64,000 nt of DNA, from assembly GCA_913060695.1 (NCBI GenBank), contig CAJXUA010000005.1, positions 1 to 64,000 on the forward strand. Reading direction: 5' to 3'. Shown piece by piece: positions 7,430 to 15,037 of the stretch. The notes below the pieces were generated by a model, which saw only the letters and a program-made list of their open reading frames with translations, made no database searches and had not been told where the DNA came from. Within the stretch, counting starts at the first letter, position 1. Every line of letters starts with the position of its first letter. The position numbers were made by a program, and so were the translations under genes. Source of the stretch: an uncultured Gammaproteobacteria bacterium. GTDB lineage: Bacteria > Pseudomonadota > Gammaproteobacteria > Pseudomonadales > Pseudohongiellaceae.

Positions 7430-7618
7430 TTATTCATATTTATCTTTCTCTTTCTTCGCCATCGACGCGCCAAAGCCAGCTCCGATCGCCACGCCAATGG
7501 CAATACCAATAGCGAGATTTTGCATTGCGGCACCAATCGCTACACCTATGCAAATTCCAAGCCCCATCCCCGTAGCGTTGGCAGAATTATTGTCGTTTTT
7601 CTTATTCTTAGATTTCAT
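7430..7618 (-). CDS. Small glycine-zipper membrane protein
   Basis: 62 residues: a charged N-terminus (KSKNKKND), a long hydrophobic stretch built from G-x-x-x-G/A repeats (GLGICIGVAIGAAM...GIAIGVAIGAGFGASM, about 19-53), and a lysine-rich end. This is the pattern of glycine-zipper proteins that pack as tight transmembrane hairpins. The function is unknown. It starts 2 nt after the stop of the GNAT gene on the same strand, so the two are probably cotranscribed and translationally coupled. Confidence 0.65.
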   Translation of the reverse strand: MKSKNKKNDNNSANATGMGLGICIGVAIGAAMQNLAIGIAIGVAIGAGFGASMAKKEKDKYE

Positions 7619-7620
7619 AG

Positions 7621-8079
7621 CTAGCCTCGTGAGTAGTAGTTGTCGAACTCGCTTTGCTCGATTAACTTGAAGCCATGGCGCATATAGAAGCGATTAGATG
7701 GGCTGCCCCGTAGTGCGCCAACTCGAATGGGTAGACCTTGTGTCTGCGCTTCTGCAAACACTAGTGATAGCACCGCAGATCCAATTTTCTTGCCTTGTTC
7801 TGCAGGGCGAACATAAAGATGGTCAAGTAACAAATGATCTGCCATTGGTTTTATTACCACAAAACCCACTCTATGCTGAGCAACGATGATATGTCTGGTG
7901 TGTGCGGGTGAGAAGCTCGATAAAAAACGTTGTGCAGCCCGTGTAGGATCAAACCGACCGACTCGCTCAAGGCTTTCTCGCATCGCCTCGACACGCAGCG
8001 CGGCGAGTTCCTGCGCGTCCTCTAGCTGGGCTGGCGCTAGGCTTATGATCGGCGTGTGTGTTGCGCTAGCTTGTGTCAT
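7621..8079 (-). CDS. GNAT family N-acetyltransferase
   Basis: 152 residues, a single GNAT domain. The core strand VGFVVIKPMADHLLLDHLYVRPAEQGKKIGSAVL includes the acetyl-CoA pyrophosphate-binding Q-G-K-K-I-G motif, and the C-terminal FYMRHGFKLIEQ is the usual last helix-strand. The acceptor substrate cannot be deduced. The glycine-zipper gene follows after 2 nt. The upstream neighbour is DUF2200, 63 nt away on the same strand. Confidence 0.85.
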   Translation of the reverse strand: MTQASATHTPIISLAPAQLEDAQELAALRVEAMRESLERVGRFDPTRAAQRFLSSFSPAHTRHIIVAQHRVGFVVIKPMADHLLLDHLYVRPAEQGKKIGSAVLSLVFAEAQTQGLPIRVGALRGSPSNRFYMRHGFKLIEQSEFDNYYSRG

Positions 8080-8142
8080 GGAAGTCTTTTCGCAGCTCTC
8101 AGCGTTAGTAGTTCAGGACGCATTGCTATGCAGGGATATCTC

Positions 8143-8496
8143 TTAAGGCTGTCGAAGGATCTTCTCCATCGCTTTACCCTTCGCCAGTTCGTCAATCAAC
8201 TTGTCCAAATAGCGTATCTTCTGCATCAAGGGGTCTTCAACTTCTTCCACTCGCACGCCACAGACTAGTCCTTTTATAAGTGAGCGGCTTGGGTTTAGTG
8301 CCGGCGCTTGCTCGAAGAAGGTCTCGAAGTCGACTCGTTGATCAATCTGTCTCTCTAGGCCAGTTTTTTCATAGCCAGTTAGCCAGCAGATTATTTGATC
8401 TACTTCATCCTTGCTACGGCCTTTTCGTTCCGCCTTCTGCACATAGAGCGGATAGACCTTGGCGAACTCCATTGTAAATATGCGATGTTTTGTCAT
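8143..8496 (-). CDS. DUF2200 family protein
   Basis: 117 residues, soluble and charged. The start [42 protein letters not shown] is the conserved opening of DUF2200, a short family of unknown function common in Proteobacteria and Firmicutes; the [21 protein letters not shown] tail also fits. There is no catalytic signature. It is flanked on the same strand by the GNAT gene and by the truncated FMN reductase remnant, with gaps too long to require an operon. Confidence 0.8.
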   Translation of the reverse strand: MTKHRIFTMEFAKVYPLYVQKAERKGRSKDEVDQIICWLTGYEKTGLERQIDQRVDFETFFEQAPALNPSRSLIKGLVCGVRVEEVEDPLMQKIRYLDKLIDELAKGKAMEKILRQP

Positions 8497-8527
8497 CTCA
8501 AATTACTCATTGAACAAAATTTAAGCT

Positions 8528-8870
8528 TTAGACAAATTTCTGGTTCTCTATTGCAACACGGAACTCTTCGAGTCCGGAGAGCAAAGTTTCGGAAATTTCT
8601 TTATCGCCTATGATGCCGTCGCTGTCTAGTTCACTACTCAATAATGGTATGGAAACACACGCGCCTTTGACTATATTGCCAGACATGGTCGTAAGCACTT
8701 CTAGCAAGGCCTCCTGTGCGTGTTGTGCCCGCGGCGAAGTATTGATTAGCATTATAGGTTTATAGGGGAATTCAACGCCGCCTACTAGCCAATCGAGAGC
8801 ATTCTTCATCGGTCCACTAATGCCATGGGCATATTCCGGGCTAGCGATGATCAAGCCATCGGCATGCTTC
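8528..8870 (-). pseudogene. NADPH-dependent FMN reductase, 5' half missing
   Basis: Only the C-terminal half of a ChrR/YieF-type flavodoxin-fold reductase remains, about 108-113 residues of a usual 180-190. The surviving part contains DGLIIASPEYAHGISGPMKNALDWL, the flavin-binding loop region. The N-terminal phosphate-binding loop (G-S-x-R-x-x-S) is absent. Going upstream, the frame reads coherent protein (HADG) up to the edge of the GGGGTCA repeat at 8871, where a TGA from the repeat closes it. The only available start is an internal TTG at 8854. The break coincides exactly with the repeat, so insertion or recombination at the repeat probably removed the 5' end. Activity is unlikely. Confidence 0.8.
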
Positions 8871-8954
8871 GATCAAAGGGGTCAGAGTAATTTGATCGCA
8901 TATCGATCAAATTACTCTGACCCCCTTGATCAAATTACTCTGACCCCTTTGATC
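8871..8954. repeat. Three-unit cluster of the GATC-bounded GGGGTCA repeat
   Basis: Unit a (8871-8897) reads on the plus strand. Units b (8905-8931) and c (8928-8954) read on the minus strand, and b and c share one GATC. Each is 27 bp and begins and ends with GATC; unit b has CCCCC in place of the usual CCCC. Units a and b are inverted relative to each other around a 7-nt spacer and can fold into a long hairpin. The cluster lies between the broken FMN reductase and the stop of the deaminase gene (17 nt away). Confidence 0.9.
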
Positions 8955-8971
8955 GGTTTTTCCCAAGATCG

Positions 8972-9412
8972 TTATAGTGCCTTGCCTAGGTGGCCGCGTA
9001 GTTCTAATGCGATCTCCTGTTCGAGCACACCGACATGAACTTCTATGCCAGCCTCACGCAAGCGCGCTATTCCGCGGCCATTGTTCCGTGAGTCGGGGTC
9101 TATCATGCCTACATAGACGCGCTTAATTCCTGCATTGATCAGTGCCTCGGCGCAGGAGGGGGTTCTGCCGTGAAATGAACAGGGCTCAAGGGTGATATAG
9201 GCTTCAACATCGTCGCCTATCGTCTCTAGCTGATTGATAGCCATGGCCTCTGCGTGGGGCTTGCCGGGCGGATTGGTATGTCCTTTCGCTATCACAATGC
9301 CGTCCAGAACTAGCACGCAACCAACGGGAGGGTTGTCTGCGCATTCTGCTATTGCCTTGCGCCCCTCTTCCATAGCGAGCCTCATATGTTTTTGTACTAC
9401 GGTTCCTTCCAC
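8972..9412 (-). CDS. Stand-alone RibD-type deaminase (riboflavin pathway)
   Basis: 146 residues, only the cytidine-deaminase-like domain of RibD. The zinc site is intact: HAE at 53-55 and PCSFHGRTPSC with Cys78 and Cys87. This enzyme deaminates the diaminohydroxy-phosphoribosylaminopyrimidine in riboflavin synthesis. The reductase domain normally fused behind it is absent; the protein ends just after the deaminase fold. It may be a natural stand-alone form, or a RibD cut short near the repeat 17 nt downstream. It starts with GTG overlapping the TAG stop of the upstream GNAT gene (TAGTG), so translation is probably coupled. Confidence 0.75.
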   Translation of the reverse strand: MEGTVVQKHMRLAMEEGRKAIAECADNPPVGCVLVLDGIVIAKGHTNPPGKPHAEAMAINQLETIGDDVEAYITLEPCSFHGRTPSCAEALINAGIKRVYVGMIDPDSRNNGRGIARLREAGIEVHVGVLEQEIALELRGHLGKAL

Positions 9413-9960
9413 TATGATCTGGCTCCATTCACGGTAAGCACATACTCTAGCACTGCCACTGCTTTGTCTTTCTTGTAGAAACCTGCTGGGTTCTCTCGTA
9501 CAAGCTCAAAGCCGAGATTTTCAATTACGCTTTGGCTGCGGGCGTTCCAAGTAGCATGCTCCGTTTCGATTCTTTCTGCGTTCAGTGTTTCGAAGCCGAA
9601 CTCTAACACGGCGCGGGCTGCCTCTGGCGCATAGGCTCTGCCCCAATGATCAGGGTGCACCCAGAAGCCTATGTTCCAAGTGTTAGGCTCAGCCTCCTTG
9701 TGTAAGCCCACACGGCCGATCGCGATGTTGGTGTTTTGTGTGCAAGCGGTGAAGATATAGCATTTGCCGTCACGCCAGTCGTCTCGATTGCGCTGGGTAA
9801 TTTGGGTCAGTTCATCGCGGCTGTCTGGCGGATCCCAGGTCATGCCATCGTTGAAACCCTCGAAGCGACTTGCGTCCCAAACTAGGTCGATATCGCAGAA
9901 ATCCACGGCGCGCAGCATAAGCCGTTCTGTGCGGAGAGTTATGTCTGCAGGTACATGCAT
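9412..9960 (-). CDS. RimJ/RimL-type GNAT acetyltransferase
   Basis: 182 residues. The protein has the RimJ/RimL subgroup pattern: TERLMLRAVDFCDIDLVW near the start, GFWVHPDHWGRAYAPEAARAVLEFGFE (acetyl-CoA loop H-W-G-R-A-Y-A) and WNARSQSVIENLGFELVREN near the end. Members acetylate ribosomal protein N-termini or small amines; the target here is unknown. It is the upstream partner in a two-gene unit with the RibD-type deaminase, sharing one base. The SUMF1 gene ends only 18 nt upstream on the same strand, so all three may be cotranscribed. Confidence 0.85.
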   Translation of the reverse strand: MHVPADITLRTERLMLRAVDFCDIDLVWDASRFEGFNDGMTWDPPDSRDELTQITQRNRDDWRDGKCYIFTACTQNTNIAIGRVGLHKEAEPNTWNIGFWVHPDHWGRAYAPEAARAVLEFGFETLNAERIETEHATWNARSQSVIENLGFELVRENPAGFYKKDKAVAVLEYVLTVNGARS

Positions 9961-9978
9961 GGATGTGGCGCTCTTTTT

Positions 9979-10719
9979 CTATTGTTCTCGTACTAGCCTG
10001 AAGCCGGTGTCTCGGGTCGGCCTTCTGCGTTGCTGCTGGGCGCGGAAAGTAAAGGCAATTTGTGCTGCGGGTACATCCCATGAGCCACCGCGAACTGTCC
10101 CAACTCGGCATTCTGAATCGCCGGCCTCATTCGGGCTACTGGCGATCCCGCAATCTGCCGTCCATTCCCACACATTGCCATGCATGTCATGCAATCCGAA
10201 GTTGTTTGCCGCAAAGCTACCAACAGGGGCCGCCATGTTTCCATCCCACTGACTTCCGCAATCTCTGCAGTTGGCGTGATTCTCTAGAGCCTCTGGCCCC
10301 CAGTGATACTTGAAACCAAACTCTGCGCCCGCTCGTGCGGCGTATTCCCATTCGGCATCCGTGGGGAGGCGGTATGTCTCGCCGGTCTTCTGGCTTAACC
10401 ACTCGGCAAAGGCTACCGCATCGTCCCAACTCACATCCATCACCGGTAGGGTATCTCTGCCAATACCAAGGTCGTTGCGCGGCGCTAACCCTGTTGCACG
10501 AGTGAACTCGTCGAACTGCGCGAAAGTGACTTCATACTTGCCTATATAGAAAGGTTCCAAGCATTCCTCGCGCAGGGGATTATTCTGTTGGTCTAGCAAC
10601 AAACTGCCAAGCTCTACGCAAGCCGCGGGCACTAATAGCATCTCGGGTTCGAGTTGAGCGTGGGCAGGTAGTGCTAAAACCGCGATAGTAAGGACGAATC
10701 CGTGCATTGCTTTATTCAT
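9979..10719 (-). CDS. Secreted SUMF1/FGE-sulfatase-fold protein
   Basis: 246 residues with a signal peptide (about 1-21, ending AHA). The rest is a formylglycine-generating-enzyme-like domain: FYIGKYEVTFAQFDEF, DVSWDDAVAFAEWLSQ, RLPTDAEWEYAARAG, FGLHDMHGNVWEWTAD and TVRGGSWD are its landmarks. Most bacterial members of this fold are not true formylglycine-generating enzymes. No sulfatase gene is nearby, so a binding or scaffold role outside the cytoplasm is as likely as catalysis. Paired cysteines (CRDC) occur mid-domain. The GNAT gene follows after 18 nt. Confidence 0.85.
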   Translation of the reverse strand: MNKAMHGFVLTIAVLALPAHAQLEPEMLLVPAACVELGSLLLDQQNNPLREECLEPFYIGKYEVTFAQFDEFTRATGLAPRNDLGIGRDTLPVMDVSWDDAVAFAEWLSQKTGETYRLPTDAEWEYAARAGAEFGFKYHWGPEALENHANCRDCGSQWDGNMAAPVGSFAANNFGLHDMHGNVWEWTADCGIASSPNEAGDSECRVGTVRGGSWDVPAAQIAFTFRAQQQRRRPTRDTGFRLVREQ

Positions 10720-10954
10720 CGATGCTCTCCACTTCGTCGAGGATCTTTTTATTATTGCCTCGGCATGGCTTTTATTATGGCGATGACAATATCAGCTCGC
10801 TTTGTCGTTGCAGTGCCAGAGTATCCCACTATATGCGCGGAGTTTCTACGCGGTCTGAGTTGGCCGTTTATGATGCAATGTGGTAAACAAGGTCTTCACT
10901 AGGCTGGTCGCTCGCACAAGCCTAGACCAATTCTCAATCCAGAGGGCTACAACA

Positions 10955-12010
10955 ATGAATAGACGTCCTTTCGCAAACTCTCGGCAGTTCTGGGCCACCC
11001 TCAATCTCGCCATCGTATTGGCTGCGCCGACAAGCGTACTCGCACAGGATTTTCAGGCTCACCCATCCACGCAGTTGCCGGTTAATCTAGTCACTTTGGA
11101 TACTCTGAAAGTGTGGGAGCAGCAGCTGTCCAATTGGGGGCGTTGGGGGCCGGATGATCAACGTGGCACCTTGAACCTGATAACGCCTGCAAAAGCACGG
11201 CAGGCCGCGGCGTTAGTGCAAACTGGTGAGACGGTAACTCTGCAGCATTTCGTGACCCTGGAAAAGGCCCTGGACAGCCAGAGCTTCGGTCCAACCGAAC
11301 ATCGCATGAGCAGGCTAGATCCGGTGACCGGTGAGCCCACCTTTGCACTAGACGAGATCAGTTTCTCTCTACACGACGGCATGCTCTCCCACATCGATGC
11401 GTTGTGTCATTACCGCAGCGAGATCGATGGCGAGTACATCATCTTCAATGGATACCCACAGAATCTCACCGCCACGGGCTGTGAGGACCTCGCCATCGAT
11501 CGCATGGGCACCTCCTATGTTACGCGTGGGGTATTGGTTGATATTCCTCTGATGCGTGGCCTGGATTGGTTAGATCCTAGCACGCCGATCTATGTGTCGG
11601 ACTTGGAGGCTTGGGAAGAGTTCGCCGGAGTAAAGATCGGCAGTGGCGATGCACTGTTCGTGCGTACCGGGCGCTGGGCGATGCGTGACGCCGAGGGGCC
11701 TTGGCAATACGGGCAGGGCGGTGCCGGCCTACATGCCTCGGTACTGCCTTGGCTCAAGGCGCGAGACGTGGCGATCTTAGTAGGTGATGCGGTTAACGAC
11801 GTGCAACCCTCCGGAGTGACTGGGATTGGCAGGCCGATTCATCAGCTAACACAGGTCAACTTAGGCCTGCCCATCGTGGACAACGGCTATCTCGAAGATG
11901 TATCGAAGACCGCCGCGCGATTGCAACGCTGGGAGTTCTTGACGGCGATACAGATCAACCCGATCCCGGGTGGGACTGCGAGTCCGTTCAATGCATTAGC
12001 CACGTTCTAA
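10955..12010 (+). CDS. Exported cyclase-family (kynurenine-formamidase-like) hydrolase
   Basis: 351 residues from the ATG at 10955, which gives a proper signal peptide (MNRRPFANSRQFWATLNLAI...VLAQ). The longer frame from 10880 would bury it, so I prefer the shorter start. The mature protein is a cyclase-family metal hydrolase (COG1878): WGPDDQRGTLNLI near the start and HDGMLSHIDALCHY, corresponding to the HxGTHxDxPxH metal-binding motif. Such enzymes hydrolyse amides or lactones of aromatic compounds; the substrate is unknown. Export is unusual compared with KynB. The stop codon is followed immediately by the repeat cluster, and a secreted cupin gene starts after it. Confidence 0.82.
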   Translation: MNRRPFANSRQFWATLNLAIVLAAPTSVLAQDFQAHPSTQLPVNLVTLDTLKVWEQQLSNWGRWGPDDQRGTLNLITPAKARQAAALVQTGETVTLQHFVTLEKALDSQSFGPTEHRMSRLDPVTGEPTFALDEISFSLHDGMLSHIDALCHYRSEIDGEYIIFNGYPQNLTATGCEDLAIDRMGTSYVTRGVLVDIPLMRGLDWLDPSTPIYVSDLEAWEEFAGVKIGSGDALFVRTGRWAMRDAEGPWQYGQGGAGLHASVLPWLKARDVAILVGDAVNDVQPSGVTGIGRPIHQLTQVNLGLPIVDNGYLEDVSKTAARLQRWEFLTAIQINPIPGGTASPFNALATF

Positions 12011-12126
12011 GATCAAACGGATCAAAGGCGGATCAAAGGCGGATCAAAGGGGTCAGAGTTACTTGAAGATCAAGTTACTCTGACCCCTTTGATCCGCGAC
12101 CCCTTTGATCCGCGCCCCCTTTGATC
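12011..12126. repeat. Nested palindromic repeat cluster
   Basis: The centre is a long hairpin: a 25-nt arm (12042-12066), loop AGA and a complementary arm (12070-12094), with one mismatch. Short outer units flank it: GATCAAACG, then two tandem GATCAAAGGCG on the left, and two CGCG-A/C-CCCCTTTGATC units on the right. The cluster is thus a stepwise-expanded palindrome. It begins at the first base after the cyclase stop codon and ends 19 nt before the cupin start. Confidence 0.9.
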
Positions 12127-12145
12127 GAATACAGGTAGTTAATCG

Positions 12146-12616
12146 ATGAACACACTCGCAATCCGACATTCAAGTTGGCGTATATTGGTGATCAGTTTTC
12201 TGATTTTAGGTTTTTCTAGCGCAAGCTCTAGTGTGCTTGCACAGACTTCAACCGCTCCTTATGTAGTGGACCTCGATGAGATCAATTGGGGTCCTCCCGG
12301 AGGCGGTATTGGATCGCCCTTAGGGGTGCGCACGGCACAGCAGGGTGTAGACCCGGTAACCGGCGGTATAACCTATTACGCAATGTTTCCTGCGGGCTCA
12401 CACTTCGATCTGCACTGGCATAGCTACGATGAGTTCGTAGTGGTGGTCAGCGGTGCAGTTACTCTCGAGTTGGGCGATAGCACGCAACTGGTCAAGACTG
12501 GAAGCTACATCGTAATTCCAGCCACCATGCCGCACTCTTGGGACGTTCCACTGGAGGGGGATGTCGTGATTTTAGTGCGCCGCGCCGGCCCCGCAGATTT
12601 CAATTATGTTGAATAG
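12146..12616 (+). CDS. Secreted cupin-domain protein
   Basis: 156 residues: a signal peptide (about 1-32, ending VLAQ) and one cupin barrel. Motif 1, HLDLHWHSYDEF-like (HFDLHWHSYDEFVVVVSG), supplies His, His and Glu ligands. Motif 2, PATMPHSWDV, supplies the last His, so a metal site is plausible. Function is not determinable; single-domain exported cupins may be dioxygenases, isomerases or binding proteins. It follows the exported cyclase gene on the same strand across the repeat cluster, so the two could act on the same aromatic or lactone substrate (inference). Confidence 0.82.
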   Translation: MNTLAIRHSSWRILVISFLILGFSSASSSVLAQTSTAPYVVDLDEINWGPPGGGIGSPLGVRTAQQGVDPVTGGITYYAMFPAGSHFDLHWHSYDEFVVVVSGAVTLELGDSTQLVKTGSYIVIPATMPHSWDVPLEGDVVILVRRAGPADFNYVE

Positions 12617-12618
12617 CT

Positions 12619-13545
12619 TCAAAATATGGAGAACTTGGTTTTAGTAGTTACCTCCTCTAACACCTTCATGCCTTTATGGGAGTTCCCGTTCTCGTTTAGT
12701 TTGGGGCTCCACACCGCGATGCAGAACTTTCCTGGATGCACCGCGACTATACCTCCACCCACACCGCTTTTACCTGGCAAGCCCACTCTGAAGGCGAATT
12801 CACCAGCCTCGTCGTAGAAGCCGCACATCTGCATGAGTGAGTTGATACGCTTGCTGCGCTGTGAATTAATAACCGTCGTCTTGGTCACCGGATTTATACC
12901 GTCAGCGGCTAGGAACAAGAAGGCTTGAACTATTTCTTTACAACTCATCTCAATGGAGCACAGATGGAAGTACAAATCCAAGACTAGGTCTGCATCGTTG
13001 TGGATATTGCCAAAATCTTTCATAAAATTAACGAGGGCTATGTTTCGAAAGCCCATTCTTTTCTCCGATTCGGCTACAGTCGAACAATAGTCGATAGTTG
13101 GAATTCCCGATGTCTCCCTGATGAACTCAAGTAATTCGACTTTTGGATCTGTTAGGCAGCTAACCAAAATATCGCAAACAACAATTGCGCCAGCATTAAT
13201 GAATGGATTTCGAGGGATGCCTTTTTCGTACTCTAGCTGCACTAATGAATTGAAAGCCGAGCCGGATGGCTCAACCCCAACCCGGGTCCAGATGTCCTTG
13301 CCCAATATCTTCAAAGCCAAGGTGAGTGACAATACCTTTGCGATACTTTGAATCGAAAATTTCTCGTCCGAATCGCCGAAGCTATAGTGAATTTGTTCCA
13401 CAGTTGTAAGATGTATTCCTAGTTTTCGTGGGTCGATTTTGCCCAGCTCCGGAATGTATGCTGCAACATCACCACGGTCATCAGCGTCGGTAAACCCCGA
13501 TACAATCTCACGAAATATTTCTTGATAATCTATAGCATCAGTCAT
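12619..13545 (-). CDS. glsA: Glutaminase
   Basis: 308 residues, the usual length for the beta-lactamase-fold glutaminase family (YbaS/YneH in E. coli). It hydrolyses glutamine to glutamate and ammonia in the cytoplasm. The catalytic S-x-x-K is FSIQSIAK with Ser67 and Lys70. Other family blocks are present: RNPFINAGAIV, DYCSTVAESEKR, and LPGKSGVGGGI near the end. It is convergent with the cupin gene (2-nt gap) and stands alone. The repeat cluster lies 58 nt upstream of its start. In Enterobacteria this family can support acid resistance. Confidence 0.95.
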   Translation of the reverse strand: MTDAIDYQEIFREIVSGFTDADDRGDVAAYIPELGKIDPRKLGIHLTTVEQIHYSFGDSDEKFSIQSIAKVLSLTLALKILGKDIWTRVGVEPSGSAFNSLVQLEYEKGIPRNPFINAGAIVVCDILVSCLTDPKVELLEFIRETSGIPTIDYCSTVAESEKRMGFRNIALVNFMKDFGNIHNDADLVLDLYFHLCSIEMSCKEIVQAFLFLAADGINPVTKTTVINSQRSKRINSLMQMCGFYDEAGEFAFRVGLPGKSGVGGGIVAVHPGKFCIAVWSPKLNENGNSHKGMKVLEEVTTKTKFSIF

Positions 13546-13603
13546 CTATTCACCGGGATGAAGTAATGTTGTTGAAGGTCAGCCCTGTTAAAAGGGGCCG
13601 ATC

Positions 13604-13683
13604 GATCAAAGGGGTCAGAGTAACTTGAAGATCAAGTTACTCTGACCCCTTTGATCGATCAAGTTACTCTGACCCCTTTGATC
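13604..13683. repeat. Three-unit repeat cluster with a perfect 25-bp hairpin
   Basis: 13604-13628 and 13632-13656 are exact 25-nt inverted copies separated by AGA, so the single strand can form an uninterrupted 25-bp stem. A third unit (13657-13683) follows directly, in the same orientation as the second. This is the best-preserved copy in the window. The third unit overlaps the 3' end of the gene at 13664-14122 and provides its last codons. Confidence 0.92.
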
Positions 13684-14122
13684 GGACGGGAAGGTAGTGA
13701 TGTTCCACGAAGCGATTCCAGCCTTTCTTGGTTTGGGATTCTACTGCCCAGTGGAAGCCCTCGTCTGGGTCAGGCCAATAGGTTTGGCGGGCGACACCCG
13801 CAGGCATATTGGCTTGAAAGGCTAGCGCTGCTGGGTGGATGTCTTTGGCTTCCACAATCACACCTGTTGAGCGTTTACCATCGGATGTGAACGACCAGAA
13901 GCTGAGCTTCTTATCATCGTCAACGCCGAACAAAGCCAACTCGTCGTAGTGCGACTCATTGAACTGCCATGAAGCCTGCAACTCTATGTATTTTCCACCC
14001 AGAGTCTTGCTAAAGGTGCGCACCACTTTAATGGGGCCTCTAGGAGAGTCTGATTCGCTTATCCAAGACCCTAGAAGTGGTTCGAAGACAGCAAGTCGTC
14101 CGCGACCTTTTTTCCATTGCAT
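13664..14122 (-). CDS. DUF1579-like / lipocalin-like protein with a repeat-derived C-terminus
   Basis: 152 residues without a signal peptide. FEPLLGSWISESDSPRGPIKVVRTFSKTLGGKYIELQASW has the G-x-W opening and first strands of small beta-barrel, DUF1579-like proteins; SFWSFTSDGKRSTG continues the barrel. The function is unknown. The final residues RSKGSE and the TAA stop come from the palindromic repeat (unit at 13657-13683), so the original end has been replaced. The natural C-terminus cannot be recovered from the sequence. The methyltransferase gene lies 66 nt upstream on the same strand. Confidence 0.6.
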   Translation of the reverse strand: MQWKKGRGRLAVFEPLLGSWISESDSPRGPIKVVRTFSKTLGGKYIELQASWQFNESHYDELALFGVDDDKKLSFWSFTSDGKRSTGVIVEAKDIHPAALAFQANMPAGVARQTYWPDPDEGFHWAVESQTKKGWNRFVEHHYLPVRSKGSE

Positions 14123-14188
14123 CCTTCGCCCTCCTAGAAGTTTGTTGTTTTGCGCTAAGCACTCATGATTGAAGTGAGCCGCCGAATG

Positions 14189-14968
14189 TCAGCCGGTCCT
14201 CATATACATCACAACATGAGACAGAAAGAGTCGAGAGAAACGCTCATTGAATCTGAAGCGATATTCGAGTTCTGTTTCTCCTATCTTCGTCCAATTGGCA
14301 TTGAAATACTGATTGATGTCAGCGCTTGCGTCGTCAGGGTTTTTCAAATGCTTACTCGACCATTGATAAGAACATGAAAGAACCAACACTCCGTTGACAC
14401 GTGTACGTGCCTGTAAATCTCTCACTAATTTAGAAGGTTCTCCACATTGATCTACGACGTTTAGGCAAACAGTCATGTCGAAGTCGTCGCTTGTTGTCTT
14501 CGAATCGAACACAGCGTTGATAGACTTGAAGCGGATGTGAGAACAACTGCCCACAATAGCACTTGTATCGAACTCAATGCTCGCTAATTCCTTTAAGCCT
14601 TTGATATAAGGAAAATCATATGTGCCCGATTCCATGAGGAGCTTTCTCATGTTAAGGAAAAGTCGCTCAGAGGGCTCGACAAGGGTCACTTTGCGAAGTG
14701 TTGGGGTGCGCTTAATTAGCTCATAGCAACTTCGACCGAGTGCAGGCCCAACTTCAAGAAGGTTTGTGGGCGCCAGCGATGCTTCGCTTAGACCTACATC
14801 GATAAAGTCGGCAGCCGCTAGGAAAAAAAGAGATGCAATAAATGAGTCCGGCACTTGCTTAGAGTTTGCTAGAAGCGGCTCGGTGAAACCGGACTCGCGT
14901 ACTTTGTCTAGCCACTGTGCCTCGAAGTAGGAAGCGAGCCCTCTCTCATCTAGGTAGTAGTCTTCCAT
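14189..14968 (-). CDS. SAM-dependent methyltransferase
   Basis: 259 residues, class I Rossmann methyltransferase. Motif I is LLEVGPALGRS (glycine loop for SAM), motif II VTLVEPSERL, and the motif IV region VCLNVVDQCGEPSKLVRDLQ. The VVDQCGEP...GVLVLSCSYQW segment resembles the N-methyltransferase domain linked to OvoA-type thiohistidine synthesis, but no sulfoxide synthase is nearby, so the substrate is open. The last residues (MYMRTG) end normally. The gene stands alone on the minus strand. Confidence 0.75.
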   Translation of the reverse strand: MEDYYLDERGLASYFEAQWLDKVRESGFTEPLLANSKQVPDSFIASLFFLAAADFIDVGLSEASLAPTNLLEVGPALGRSCYELIKRTPTLRKVTLVEPSERLFLNMRKLLMESGTYDFPYIKGLKELASIEFDTSAIVGSCSHIRFKSINAVFDSKTTSDDFDMTVCLNVVDQCGEPSKLVRDLQARTRVNGVLVLSCSYQWSSKHLKNPDDASADINQYFNANWTKIGETELEYRFRFNERFSRLFLSHVVMYMRTG

Positions 14969-15037
14969 ACCATATTTCTCGACTAGGGTGAGCTGGCTAA
15001 ATCAAGTTGGACAAAATCGAATCTATCCGCTTTTTGC

